Assembly: GCA_017936005.1 (NCBI GenBank)
Contig: JAGBGK010000001.1
Location: forward strand, 1-49,355
Direction: 5' to 3'
Length of the DNA: 49,355 nucleotides
Origin: Tidjanibacter sp.
GTDB taxonomy: Bacteria; Bacteroidota; Bacteroidia; Bacteroidales; Rikenellaceae
This document shows positions 16,203 through 24,299 of the stretch, in pieces (the first letter of the stretch is position 1; each line of letters opens with the position of its first letter). The position numbers were made by a program, and so were the translations under genes. The notes beneath the pieces are model-generated. The model did no database searches, was not told where the DNA came from, and saw only the letters and a program-made list of their open reading frames with translations.

Positions 16203-17251
16203 GCATAGGAGTCCCACTTGTTAAGCACCGCCCGAAAATCCTCCGGCAACTCCGAGTCGAAATAGACCTCCTGCTTGGTGGCAGGGTGTATGAAACCCAA
16301 ACAACGAGCGTGGAGTGCGTGGCGAGGCATCAGCTCAAAGCAGTTCTCCACGAATTGTTTATACTTGCTAAATGTGGTACCCTTCAATATGCGGTCGCCA
16401 CCATAGCGTTCGTCGTTGAACAGCGGGTGGCCGATGTGTTGCATATGTACACGAATCTGGTGGGTACGGCCCGTTTCGAGTCGGCACTCTATGAGGGTAA
16501 CATAGCCATAGCGGCGCAGCACCTTATAGTGGGTTACGGCGTGTTTGCCATAGTCGCCGTCGGGGTAGGCAGCCATATTCATAGGGTCGGTCTTACTACG
16601 TCCCACGTGGGCCACCACCGTACCCTCGTCCTCCTCGAAGTTGCCCCACACAAGGGCCAGATAGCGACGGGTGATGGTGTGCTCGAAGAATTGGTGGGCA
16701 AGGAATGCGTGGGCATACTCCGTTTTGGCCACCACAAGCAAGCCCGAGGTGTTCTTGTCGATGCGGTGAACAAGGCCCGCACGGATGTCGCCACTACCCT
16801 CTTTGAACAACTCCGTACCCTGCAAGTGCCACGCAAGGGCATTCACAAGCGTACCGTCCCAGTTACCGTGGCCGGGGTGGACAACCATACCTGCACGCTT
16901 GTTGACCAACAAGAGGTGTTCGTCTTCGTAGATAATTTCGATGGGAATATCCTGCGGAATGAGCGTTGTATCTCGCTTGGGATAGGGCATCACGATAGAG
17001 ATGCGTTCCAAGGGTTTCACCTTATAGCTCGACTTCACGGGTTTACCGTCCACGAGTATGTTGCCACAATCGGCAGCGGCCTGTATGCGGCTACGGCTAC
17101 ACGCCTCCATATGGGTTGCCAGATAGCGGTCAATGCGCATCAGCGATTGTCCCTTGTCGACCGTGAGAGCAAAGTGTTCGAAGAACTCCTCCTGCTCGTC
17201 GCCCTCCTCACGTGGGGGAGGTGTGTAGTTATCAAAGGCGTGTGATTTCAT
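16184..17251 (-). CDS. rluD: RluA-family 23S rRNA pseudouridine synthase (RluD type)
   Basis: 355 residues. An S4 RNA-binding domain (about 35-90: MRIDRYLATHMEACSRSRIQ, NGKPVK-like DGKPVKSSYKV) is followed by the pseudouridine synthase domain. The catalytic Asp lies in HRIDKNTSGLLVVAKT (about residue 168), with LVWGNFEEDEG and TGRTHQIRVHMQHIGHPLFND. RluD makes pseudouridines 1911, 1915 and 1917 in helix 69; position 1915 is the one methylated by RlmH, whose gene is 8 kb away. It sits 34 bp downstream of the PASTA gene, a pairing I recall as common in Bacteroidota. The last five codons lie in the R3 repeat. Confidence 0.93.
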   Translation of the reverse strand: MKSHAFDNYTPPPREEGDEQEEFFEHFALTVDKGQSLMRIDRYLATHMEACSRSRIQAAADCGNILVDGKPVKSSYKVKPLERISIVMPYPKRDTTLIPQDIPIEIIYEDEHLLLVNKRAGMVVHPGHGNWDGTLVNALAWHLQGTELFKEGSGDIRAGLVHRIDKNTSGLLVVAKTEYAHAFLAHQFFEHTITRRYLALVWGNFEEDEGTVVAHVGRSKTDPMNMAAYPDGDYGKHAVTHYKVLRRYGYVTLIECRLETGRTHQIRVHMQHIGHPLFNDERYGGDRILKGTTFSKYKQFVENCFELMPRHALHARCLGFIHPATKQEVYFDSELPEDFRAVLNKWDSYAKNADN

Positions 17252-17285
17252 TCTCTGTTGTTGCTAAACTATTATCATTCACGAC

Positions 17286-18119
17286 CTATTTCACATCCTC
17301 TACGGCTCGGAGCCACACCGACACCTCACGGCCCATACGGGCTTCGGTCTCAGGCTCCGGATACTGACGATAAACCCTTGCGGAGTTCTGACCCGCCATA
17401 TTGAGTGTGCCCTCAAACTCCACAGCTCCGAGGTTGAAGCCGTGGTCCCAGAGCATATTTTTCACCTCACGAAGAGTCATACCCGCAAGGTCGGGAATGG
17501 GCTCGTGGTGGTTGTCGCTACGTCCCACAACGAGGGTTATCTTGGAGCCAATGGGAGCCAACACCACCGAGTCGGCCTTCATCTTCTCGCCCCTAAACTT
17601 CTGGTCCAGAACGTAGTTGTTGGCCAAGTCGCTCACATATTCGAGGCGGTCTATTTCGAGTCCTGCGGCCAGCAGGTTGCTCTTGGCCTGACGGAGCGAG
17701 TAGCCCGCAACGTAGGGTATCTCCACCGATTTCTGTTTGGAGGCGTTGATGGTGACATAGATTTTCCTTCCACTCTTCACCTTGTCCTTACCGGCCGAAG
17801 GCCTCTGTTCGAGGATAACACCTCCGGCATACATAGGCACATAGAGCGAGTCGTTGACGATGATTTCCAAACGTCCCTTGCGAGCCAGCCCCTCGGCTTG
17901 TTCGAGGTTAGTACCCACAAAGTTGGGTACATCCTTGTTGCTACCGTGGCGGGTGATGATGGCCAGCAGAAGGTTAGACACAAAGAGGACAATGATAAGT
18001 AGACTGACGGCAATGACAATGTTGCGTACCAACGCACGGGCCACACTCGGCTCTGCCTTCTTAGTGGATGGTTTCTTCTTGGGTGCAACCTTTTTGGGTG
18101 CAGTAGGTTTGGTATTCAT
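17286..18119 (-). CDS. Membrane-anchored PASTA-domain protein
   Basis: 277 residues from MNTKPTAPKKVAPKKK. The frame stays open 43 codons further upstream, but that stretch is repeat DNA, so this ATG is chosen. A short Lys/Pro-rich cytoplasmic tail is followed by one membrane segment (about 32-55: VIAVSLLIIVLFVSNLLLAII) and three PASTA domains (about 60-125, 130-200 and 205-275). PASTA domains bind peptidoglycan or muropeptides in Firmicutes and Actinobacteria kinases and PBPs. Here there is no kinase or transpeptidase domain, so a cell-wall-linked periplasmic role is inferred only. Operon with rluD. Confidence 0.88.
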   Translation of the reverse strand: MNTKPTAPKKVAPKKKPSTKKAEPSVARALVRNIVIAVSLLIIVLFVSNLLLAIITRHGSNKDVPNFVGTNLEQAEGLARKGRLEIIVNDSLYVPMYAGGVILEQRPSAGKDKVKSGRKIYVTINASKQKSVEIPYVAGYSLRQAKSNLLAAGLEIDRLEYVSDLANNYVLDQKFRGEKMKADSVVLAPIGSKITLVVGRSDNHHEPIPDLAGMTLREVKNMLWDHGFNLGAVEFEGTLNMAGQNSARVYRQYPEPETEARMGREVSVWLRAVEDVK

Positions 18120-18149
18120 ATCTTTGTTTTTTTTAGCAATCAGCAACTT

Positions 18150-18342
18150 TTTTAAGGGCCTGCCTTTTTCACGGGTATCTTTTTTAATACCCAAGACTTC
18201 GGAGAGGCCTGCCTTTTTCACGGGTTGCTTTTTTGTTACCCGTGCCATCCGACCACTCCTCCCCTACGAAAGGGGAGCAGCTTTATTTCTTCACGGGTTA
18301 CGTTTTTGTTACCCGTGAGTTTAGGGAATATTTTTCAATTTT
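18150..18342. repeat. Intergenic repeats upstream of the PASTA gene
   Basis: Three hairpins of the GGGTAT/GGGTAAC family (about 18171-18193, 18219-18243 and 18292-18318) are separated by fragments of other modules, including CTCCCCTACGAAAGGGGAG-like 18255-18273. No promoter stood out among them. Confidence 0.75.
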
Positions 18343-18471
18343 CGCAAATGCGAGTAAGCGAGAGCAGAGGCTGCTCGCAGACTTTGCCGAGCGGGAGCAT
18401 TTTAGACAAAATTCATTTTGTCAATTTTCAATTTTATTAGTCGGTTGACGGTCGACGGTTGACGGCGACGG
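18343..18471. repeat. R8 element (short form) plus heptamers after the sigma-factor gene
   Basis: R8 begins CGCAAATGCGAGTAAGCGAG and ends AGCATTTTAGACAAAATTC plus ATTTTGTCAATT (18343-18425), with a terminal hairpin GACAAAAT/ATTTTGTC. It is followed by A/T units and GACGGTC heptamers (18442-18471) that run into the sigma gene's stop codon. Longer R8 copies are at 22971 and 30558. Confidence 0.8.
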
Positions 18472-19047
18472 TCATTGATTGGCAATCAGTTTGCACAATC
18501 GCTCCCTTGCTCGGTGTATTTGTGTTTTGACCGTACCGATAGGCAGGCCCATATGTGCGGCAATCTCCTCGTATGAATATTCCCTCACAAATCGCAGTTC
18601 GACCATCTGGCGATACTTCTCGGGCAACTCGGCCATACAGCGCTCCAATTGCACGGTGTGTTGTGCGCTGATGATGCGCTCCTCGGGACTCTCGGCGTTA
18701 TCCAGCGACACAAACGACGTGGTTGATGTGCCTTTGAGCGAGTCGAGCGAGAGGTCGTCCCTACGGCGGCGCACATAGTCAATAAAGTTGTTGCGCGCAA
18801 TGGTGTAAATCCACTGCCCGAAGGTGAACTTCGAGTCATACTTCTCCAAGTTGACATAGACCTTCACAAAGGTCTCCTGCATTAGGTCGGAAGCGTCGTC
18901 GGTATTACCACCCGTGCGCTGCAAGCACAGGTTGTAGATGCCGTCGCGGTAGCGTTTGAAGAGGGTTTCAAAGGCCACCGAGTCGCCATCCAGCGCAAAG
19001 GTCACAAGTTGCGCGTCGGAGAGGATTATGTATTTTTCGAGTTCCAC
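18472..19047 (-). CDS. ECF (sigma-70 family) RNA polymerase sigma factor
   Basis: 191 residues using a GTG start (VELEKYIILSDAQLV); no ATG is available between the end of the upstream gene and the conserved domain. Region 2 (about 25-95: FETLFKRYRDGIYNLC, DASDLMQETFVKVYVNL, FGQWIYTIARNNFIDYVRRRRDD) and region 4 (about 130-190: LPEKYRQMVELRFVREYSYEEIA and MGLPIGTVKTQIHRARERL) are complete. The start lies inside the 3' end of the glycosyltransferase-like gene (22-bp overlap), implying coupled translation. No anti-sigma gene is adjacent, so its trigger cannot be named. Confidence 0.93.
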   Translation of the reverse strand: MELEKYIILSDAQLVTFALDGDSVAFETLFKRYRDGIYNLCLQRTGGNTDDASDLMQETFVKVYVNLEKYDSKFTFGQWIYTIARNNFIDYVRRRRDDLSLDSLKGTSTTSFVSLDNAESPEERIISAQHTVQLERCMAELPEKYRQMVELRFVREYSYEEIAAHMGLPIGTVKTQIHRARERLCKLIANQ

Positions 19048-20198
19048 TTGTGTTTCTTTGGAGTAAATAGTTGTTTCACCCCCCGTGCCCACTCTTTGGC
19101 AGGGGCCACAAAGTCGTAGAGAGGATACACGGCCAACGGAGCCCTGTCGGAGAGCCTGCGGGCAGTACGTGCCGCAATGAGCATAGCCACCACCTCCCTG
19201 ACGACAAATAGTCCCAGAGCCACATATCCCGCCACACTCGGCAAGAAGAGTGCCACAGCGAGTGCCGAGAGGAAAAACAGCGCCCTTGTCCACAACTCCG
19301 CACCCATAGCAAACCTCACGCGCAGAGGATAGTGGCGGTAGGTGATGGCACGCCTCGTGCGCTCCTCCTTCCACCACCCCGGCCACACACGCCTATTCAT
19401 CGTGGCGGGGCCGCCAAGCACAACGGAGGTGTTCTTCTTTGTGGCAATCTTGGGCACAAAGAGGTCATCCTCGCCGGCATTGAGGTTGAGGTGGTTGAAG
19501 CCTCGTGCGTCGTAGTATGCTTTTTTGGTGAAGCCCAAGTTGGAGAGGACTCCACGCCAGGGGTGTCCCTTGACAGCGTCGGCAATCCATCGTGCCGAAA
19601 GCATTAGGTTTGCCACCCTGATGGTACGGTGGCCTGCTCCATTGAACGGCAACAGCGACGTGTAGCCCAGCACCACATCGTGGTCCACAAAACCTCGTGC
19701 AAACATATCGGCCCAACGCTCCGAGCGAGGGGTACAGGTGGGCAGTGTGAAGACAAGGTTGTCGTACTTTGCAGCCTTGATGCCCACGTTGAGGGCCATC
19801 TTGGTCGATATGGGACAGTGTGGCACCACCTTCATAATGGTCGAAGAGAGTCGTGGGTTGGTGATTTTGAGTAGTTTGATGTGCTCGGTGAAATCCTCGT
19901 TGCCGGTCACGTTCACCAACACCACCTCGTATGGGTTGTGCCTCTGTGCAAGGAACACGGGTAGCGACTCGTCCAGAAATCGGAAGTCGGCCTCAAAGAG
20001 GGGGACAATCACCGATATACCCACCTTGTCGGCTTCGGGCGATGGGGCGGGATTGCGATAGGAGGCGATGCGACCATAGTGGGCACAGAGGATGCACAGC
20101 TGCACCACAAAGGCAACAGCCAGCACACCCAACGCCACAAGGCTCTGCCACAGGTAGCCCTCAACCACAAAATTGCCCAAAAAACCCAAGTCGTTCAT
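19026..20198 (-). CDS. Membrane GT2-like glycosyltransferase with altered DxD motif
   Basis: 390 residues. One N-terminal membrane segment (about 15-38) is followed by a GT-A fold (ISVIVPLFEADFRFLDESLPVFLAQ, YEVVLVNVTGNEDF, NVGIKAAKYDNLVF) and two C-terminal membrane segments (about 305-360). The usual DxD metal/sugar-nucleotide motif at the end of the first half is replaced: the sequence reads VFTLPTCTPRSERW (about residue 150). A later acidic GEDDLFV (about 241) is kept, as is the ERTRRAITYRHYP region. Its activity is therefore uncertain. It overlaps the ECF sigma-factor gene; a promoter -7 element is at 20244. Products of such genes usually modify surface glycans. Confidence 0.82.
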   Translation of the reverse strand: MNDLGFLGNFVVEGYLWQSLVALGVLAVAFVVQLCILCAHYGRIASYRNPAPSPEADKVGISVIVPLFEADFRFLDESLPVFLAQRHNPYEVVLVNVTGNEDFTEHIKLLKITNPRLSSTIMKVVPHCPISTKMALNVGIKAAKYDNLVFTLPTCTPRSERWADMFARGFVDHDVVLGYTSLLPFNGAGHRTIRVANLMLSARWIADAVKGHPWRGVLSNLGFTKKAYYDARGFNHLNLNAGEDDLFVPKIATKKNTSVVLGGPATMNRRVWPGWWKEERTRRAITYRHYPLRVRFAMGAELWTRALFFLSALAVALFLPSVAGYVALGLFVVREVVAMLIAARTARRLSDRAPLAVYPLYDFVAPAKEWARGVKQLFTPKKHKWNSKNT

Positions 20199-20243
20199 TG
20201 CTTTGCTGTGTAATTTCTACGCTCTTACTACGTAAACATTTTG

Positions 20244-20251
20244 CAAATATA
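20244..20251 (-). promoter_or_regulatory. Promoter -7 element for the GT2-like/sigma-factor operon
   Basis: TATATTTG on the minus strand, exact TAnnTTTG, gives a leader of about 40 nt. No clear -33 box. Confidence 0.5.
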
Positions 20252-20377
20252 GCAAAAATTTCCATTCTACCATCTCCTCTGCGGGGTATTGTTTCCCCAC
20301 CTAAGCCCCACTACATTTTCCACAACATCTCAGCCTTTTCAGACACCAGCCACACAAGTAAAAAAGATAACATAAAA

Positions 20378-20409
20378 TTTGCTTTTTTTGTTTGATTTTC
20401 TTATACTTG
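20378..20409 (+). promoter_or_regulatory. Promoter of the outer-membrane barrel gene
   Basis: TTTG (20378-20381), 20 bp, then TATACTTG (20402-20409). Spacing is ideal and the -7 box has one mismatch. Transcription would start about 20 bp before the chosen ATG at 20436. Confidence 0.6.
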
Positions 20410-20435
20410 TGAACAAAATCATCATTCTTTCCATT

Positions 20436-22895
20436 ATGAAACGTATTTTCTTATTCATAATATTGTTGTTCGGCAGTGTTACCGGTGTGTTCGCTGCCGA
20501 ACACATCTTGCAAGGATGTGTGGTGGACTCCACCTCGAAGAATGGCGTGGGTTATGCAACCGTAGTTCTTACAGATGGGGATGGGAAAGGAGTTTCTGCT
20601 GTAGCTGCCAATAAGGACGGTGTCTTTATGTTGCGCTACAACAAGGAAGGTTTGTACAAGTTGACTATTTCGGCCGTGGGTTACACAACTCATGAAAAAG
20701 AAATTAAGTTAAACAGAAATGACAAGCAACTTAATTTTGGCAACATCGCTCTCCAAGCGGGTGTAGAGATTGAGGGTATCACCGTCAAACCACTCGTCGT
20801 GGAGAAAGAAGACCGCATTATCTACAACGTAAAGGCAGACCCCGAGGCTAAATATCGCAAGATGTCAACCATTATGGCAAAAGTCCCAGGCCTTGATAAT
20901 GGCGGATATCGTAGAACCTTACGATATAATAGACGACATATCCAAGACATATACATCAATGGCAAACCCGAAACTCTCATTTCGGCAATGCGTCAATATA
21001 CAATGGATTTCATTGGTGCAGCCGTAATGGACGAGATTGAGGTGATTATGCCTCACTCGGCCGAGTATGGCAACACGGGTGTCATTATCAACATCAAGAC
21101 CAACCAGCCACTACCAATTGGCTTTGCAAGTGAATTGGGTGGTGATGCAACCCCAAAAGATGGAAGATATAACGCCGACATTGATGCCGCTGTCAAACCA
21201 AGCAGGCATCTATCTTTTGGTGTTAAGTACAAGTATTCGCTCACCCATTCGCCAACACTCCAAAAAAAATCACGTGCGGAATATCTCGGCGCGGAGGGCG
21301 GTGCACCGCTCTACACCCAATACAACAATGCCGCCGACAGCACAAGAGGACAGACACACACCATAGGGTTGGATAATCATGGTGGTTGGGGCAACAAAGG
21401 AGATTATTCGATAAGGTTTCAAGGTAGTTTTGCCGACCAAAACCGATACAGCTATTCGGAATCGTGGCGTACGGATGCAACCACGGGAGCCATATCCAAC
21501 AATCAACTCTCCAACTCCCGAAGCAACTCTTCTTCACCACTCAATCTGACGGGAAAAATAGATGTCGGACTCCCGATACAAATCCAAAAGTCCTCCATCA
21601 GGTTCAGAGCAGATTACACCCACAACGAGAGCACAACCGACTCGTGGGTAGACTCCGACTATGCCGACAAGTCTACACTCATAACACACAGCAGTAGTAG
21701 CACACAGCAAGACCAATTAAATGCCCGTCTACAAACAGCATTCATAATCTCGGACAACCCCAAAAATCCCTACCCGAATATAACGATTGCTGCAACCTAT
21801 TCCTGGCGACGCTACGACAACCACTCCCTCTATGAGAGTTCACAAAACGGAGGCGTTTTCATACAAAACCCCAACGACGGTTTGTTCTATAATCAAAATA
21901 TCGCAGGAGTCGAAATACGCAGTGCTTTTAAACCAAAATCAAAAACATTTGGAGCTGTAACATTCTTGGCTCGTGCGATGTACGATCATACTACGGGTAT
22001 ATATCGTAACACAGGGAATACACCGCTGGATTACAACATATTGAATTGGAGTGCTACTAGCGGTTTTTCCGTTCAAAGAGGTCCTCTACCTTTTAATGTT
22101 TCACTGTCTGCTCACCCTATGCAACCATCCTTCTCGTTGCTCAACCCATACGTGAACGACAGCAACCCGATGCACCTACGTTATGGTAACCCACACTTGC
22201 GTCCCGAAATGAACTATTCGGCAAACATTTCTTGGACATCGAGAAACTTTATAACAAAACTCACTCCACGTTGGATGAGCATCGGAATGCCAACATACCG
22301 ATTCACTTACGTCGATAACTCCATCAACCCCATAACGGAGATGAGGGAGGACGGTGTAACGGTGAGCACCTACGACAACTTCGGCAACGAGCAACGACAC
22401 GAAGTGAGAGGCGGAATAGATATCCGTCCCTTCAAGCGTGCAAACATTGGTTTGGATGGCACATTCACCTCTGCCACCTACAACATCTCCGAGGGGTACA
22501 GCAACACCATTAACACCTTCACTTGGTCGGCCTCGGCATCCTACAACTTCCGCAAAAACAAGTGGTTTGACAATACAAGTATCAGCGCCTCCTACTCGGC
22601 ACGCCCCACGGCAGCCGTTGCACAGGCAGTGGACTACGGATACTACCACTCGCTGGGTATCTCATTCAGAACCGACATCCCCAAAATTAAAGCGGGACTT
22701 TCGGTGCGTGTGGGCGACATTCTGCACGGCCACAAATTTGTGGAGAGCACCATCCGCTCAGGCACATTCATCCGCCACAGTTCCAACGAGGTACTCGGTC
22801 GCTCCATCAACATCTCGGCCTACATCCGTTTCGGCAAATTCCGCCGAGCACAAGGCGAGGTGGATGCTCCGGAGAGCAGCCTGAAAAGTTTTTAG
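20436..22895 (+). CDS. Outer-membrane beta-barrel protein, TonB-receptor-like
   Basis: 819 residues from ATG at MKRIFLFIILLFGS; 19 upstream in-frame codons would fall inside the promoter. Signal peptide (about 1-20), a carboxypeptidase-regulatory-like beta sandwich (about 25-110: GCVVDSTSKNGVGYATVVL), then a plug-like region (about 115-235: ITVKPLVVEKEDRIIYNV, MAKVPGLDNGG, IYINGKPETL, IEVIMPHSAEYGNTGVIINI) and a barrel of about 580 residues ending IRFGKF before a short tail. It fits the outer-membrane barrel group common in Bacteroidota (OMP_b-brl type). It is not paired with a SusD. Codons look more A/T-rich than in neighbours (visual impression), possibly from transfer. The ligand is unknown. 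Confidence 0.82.
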   Translation: MKRIFLFIILLFGSVTGVFAAEHILQGCVVDSTSKNGVGYATVVLTDGDGKGVSAVAANKDGVFMLRYNKEGLYKLTISAVGYTTHEKEIKLNRNDKQLNFGNIALQAGVEIEGITVKPLVVEKEDRIIYNVKADPEAKYRKMSTIMAKVPGLDNGGYRRTLRYNRRHIQDIYINGKPETLISAMRQYTMDFIGAAVMDEIEVIMPHSAEYGNTGVIINIKTNQPLPIGFASELGGDATPKDGRYNADIDAAVKPSRHLSFGVKYKYSLTHSPTLQKKSRAEYLGAEGGAPLYTQYNNAADSTRGQTHTIGLDNHGGWGNKGDYSIRFQGSFADQNRYSYSESWRTDATTGAISNNQLSNSRSNSSSPLNLTGKIDVGLPIQIQKSSIRFRADYTHNESTTDSWVDSDYADKSTLITHSSSSTQQDQLNARLQTAFIISDNPKNPYPNITIAATYSWRRYDNHSLYESSQNGGVFIQNPNDGLFYNQNIAGVEIRSAFKPKSKTFGAVTFLARAMYDHTTGIYRNTGNTPLDYNILNWSATSGFSVQRGPLPFNVSLSAHPMQPSFSLLNPYVNDSNPMHLRYGNPHLRPEMNYSANISWTSRNFITKLTPRWMSIGMPTYRFTYVDNSINPITEMREDGVTVSTYDNFGNEQRHEVRGGIDIRPFKRANIGLDGTFTSATYNISEGYSNTINTFTWSASASYNFRKNKWFDNTSISASYSARPTAAVAQAVDYGYYHSLGISFRTDIPKIKAGLSVRVGDILHGHKFVESTIRSGTFIRHSSNEVLGRSINISAYIRFGKFRRAQGEVDAPESSLKSF

Positions 22896-22917
22896 GCATC
22901 ATCATTAACACCAATAC

Positions 22918-22956
22918 AAAGCGTGTATCCTCAAAGCCAGGACACACGCTTTTTCG
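22918..22956 (+). terminator. Terminator after the outer-membrane barrel gene
   Basis: AAAGCGTGTATCCT and AGGACACACGCTTT form a stem with one mismatch, followed by TTTTTC; it starts 22 bp after the stop. Confidence 0.85.
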
Positions 22957-22970
22957 TTATTTTCCATTCC

Positions 22971-23109
22971 CGCAAATGCGAGTAAGCGAGAGCGGAGGCC
23001 ACTTGCAAGCATCCTAAGGCTCAAAAGAGTGCAGACCTAACATCTACACAAAGCAGGCAACGCCTGTGCAGAGCGAGAGCATTTTAGACAAAATTTTATT
23101 TTGTCAATT
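22971..23109. repeat. R8 element (long form) upstream of tgt
   Basis: Starts CGCAAATGCGAGTAAGCGAG, contains ACATCTACACAAAGCAGGC plus AACGCCTGTGC with an internal CAGGC/GCCTG hairpin, and ends GACAAAATTTTATTTTGTC. It carries an extra segment absent from the 18343 copy and shared with 30558. Confidence 0.8.
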
Positions 23110-23117
23110 CTATTCGC

Positions 23118-23125
23118 TATTTTTG
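23118..23125 (+). promoter_or_regulatory. Promoter -7 element of tgt
   Basis: TATTTTTG, exact TAnnTTTG, ends 4 bp before the tgt ATG, so the mRNA may be leaderless or nearly so. Confidence 0.5.
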
Positions 23126-23129
23126 CGTT

Positions 23130-24260
23130 ATGAAATTTACACTCCAACATACAGACACCGCAACGAAGGCTCGTGCGGGACTCATCGAAACAGCACACGG
23201 CAACATCCAAACGCCCATATTTATGCCCGTAGGCACTGCCGCCACGGTGAAGGGTATCTTCCATAGGGACCTCCGAGAGGACGTGGAGGCCCAAATCATC
23301 CTGGCCAACACTTACCACCTCTATCTCCGTCCCGGAATGGAGATAATAGAAAAGGCCGGTGGCGTGCATAAGTTCAGCACTTGGGACCGTCCGATGCTCA
23401 CGGATAGTGGTGGTTTTCAGGTCTTCTCGCTCGCAGCACGCAGGAAGATTACCGAGGAGGGAGTGAGGTTTTCGAGCCACATCGACGGCTCAAAGCACAT
23501 CTTCACCCCCGAAAGCGTCATCGACACCGAGCGCACCATTGGTGCCGACATTATGATGGCCTTCGACGAGTGTCCCGACGGCAGGAGCGACTATCGCTAC
23601 TCGGCACGCTCGTTGGCTATGACACAGCGTTGGCTCGACAGGTGTTTCAACCAATATGAGCGAACTGCGCCAAAGTATGGCTATCACCAATCCCTCTTCC
23701 CCATCGTGCAGGGTTGCACCTATCCCGACCTGAGGGCTTCGGCTGCGGAGTTCGTAAAGCAGTACAACGCCGATGGTTATGCCATTGGTGGCCTTGCGGT
23801 GGGCGAGCCCGCGCCGGTGATGTATGAGATGATTGAGGTGGTCAACGCCATCCTCCCCACCGACCGTCCACGCTACCTTATGGGTGTGGGTACACCCATC
23901 AACATCTTGGAGGCCATCGAGAGAGGTGTGGATATGTTCGACTGCGTGATGCCCACCCGCAATGGTCGCAACGGTATGCTCTTCACCTCGGAGGGTATCA
24001 TCAACATCCGCAACGAGAAGTGGAAAGATGACTTCTCGCCCATCGACCCCAATGGTAAGAGTTTTGTGGACACGCTCTACTCGAAGGCCTACCTGCGACA
24101 CCTGAGCGTGTCGGGCGAAATGATGGCCGCACAGATATCCTCGCTCCACAACGTAGCCTTCTACCTATGGTTGGTTGGCGAAGCCCGCAAGCACATCATC
24201 GAGGGCGATTTCAAGCCATGGAAGGAGGAAATGGTTATCAAGCTTGCAAGAAGATTATAG
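23130..24260 (+). CDS. tgt: tRNA-guanine(34) transglycosylase
   Basis: 376 residues. Exchanges guanine 34 for preQ1 in tRNAs with GUN anticodons, a step of queuosine synthesis. Catalytic motifs are intact: TDSGGFQVFSL (about 90-100, general Asp), GGLAVGEP, and the nucleophile Asp region GVDMFDCVMPTRNGRNG (about 265-285). The C-terminal zinc site, normally C-x-C-x2-C followed by His, is missing: about residues 306-326 read DPNGKSFVDTLYSKAYLRHL, and the later His in SSLHN alone remains. Bacteroidota Tgt sequences I recall share this loss, so it is probably a lineage trait, not decay. It is followed after 39 bp by lptF. Confidence 0.96.
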   Translation: MKFTLQHTDTATKARAGLIETAHGNIQTPIFMPVGTAATVKGIFHRDLREDVEAQIILANTYHLYLRPGMEIIEKAGGVHKFSTWDRPMLTDSGGFQVFSLAARRKITEEGVRFSSHIDGSKHIFTPESVIDTERTIGADIMMAFDECPDGRSDYRYSARSLAMTQRWLDRCFNQYERTAPKYGYHQSLFPIVQGCTYPDLRASAAEFVKQYNADGYAIGGLAVGEPAPVMYEMIEVVNAILPTDRPRYLMGVGTPINILEAIERGVDMFDCVMPTRNGRNGMLFTSEGIINIRNEKWKDDFSPIDPNGKSFVDTLYSKAYLRHLSVSGEMMAAQISSLHNVAFYLWLVGEARKHIIEGDFKPWKEEMVIKLARRL

Positions 24261-24282
24261 TGGGAATTCTAAATTGTTTTGC

Positions 24283-24290
24283 TACTTTTG
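24283..24290 (+). promoter_or_regulatory. Promoter -7 element before lptF
   Basis: TACTTTTG, exact TAnnTTTG, 9 bp before the ATG. It would give an almost leaderless mRNA in addition to any read-through from tgt. Confidence 0.4.
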
Positions 24291-24299
24291 TAGTCAAAT

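Noticed and set aside
18120-18248. 43-codon upstream extension of the PASTA protein
   Set aside because: It consists of translated GGGTAT hairpin repeats; the ATG at 18119 starts a normal Lys/Pro-rich tail before the membrane segment.
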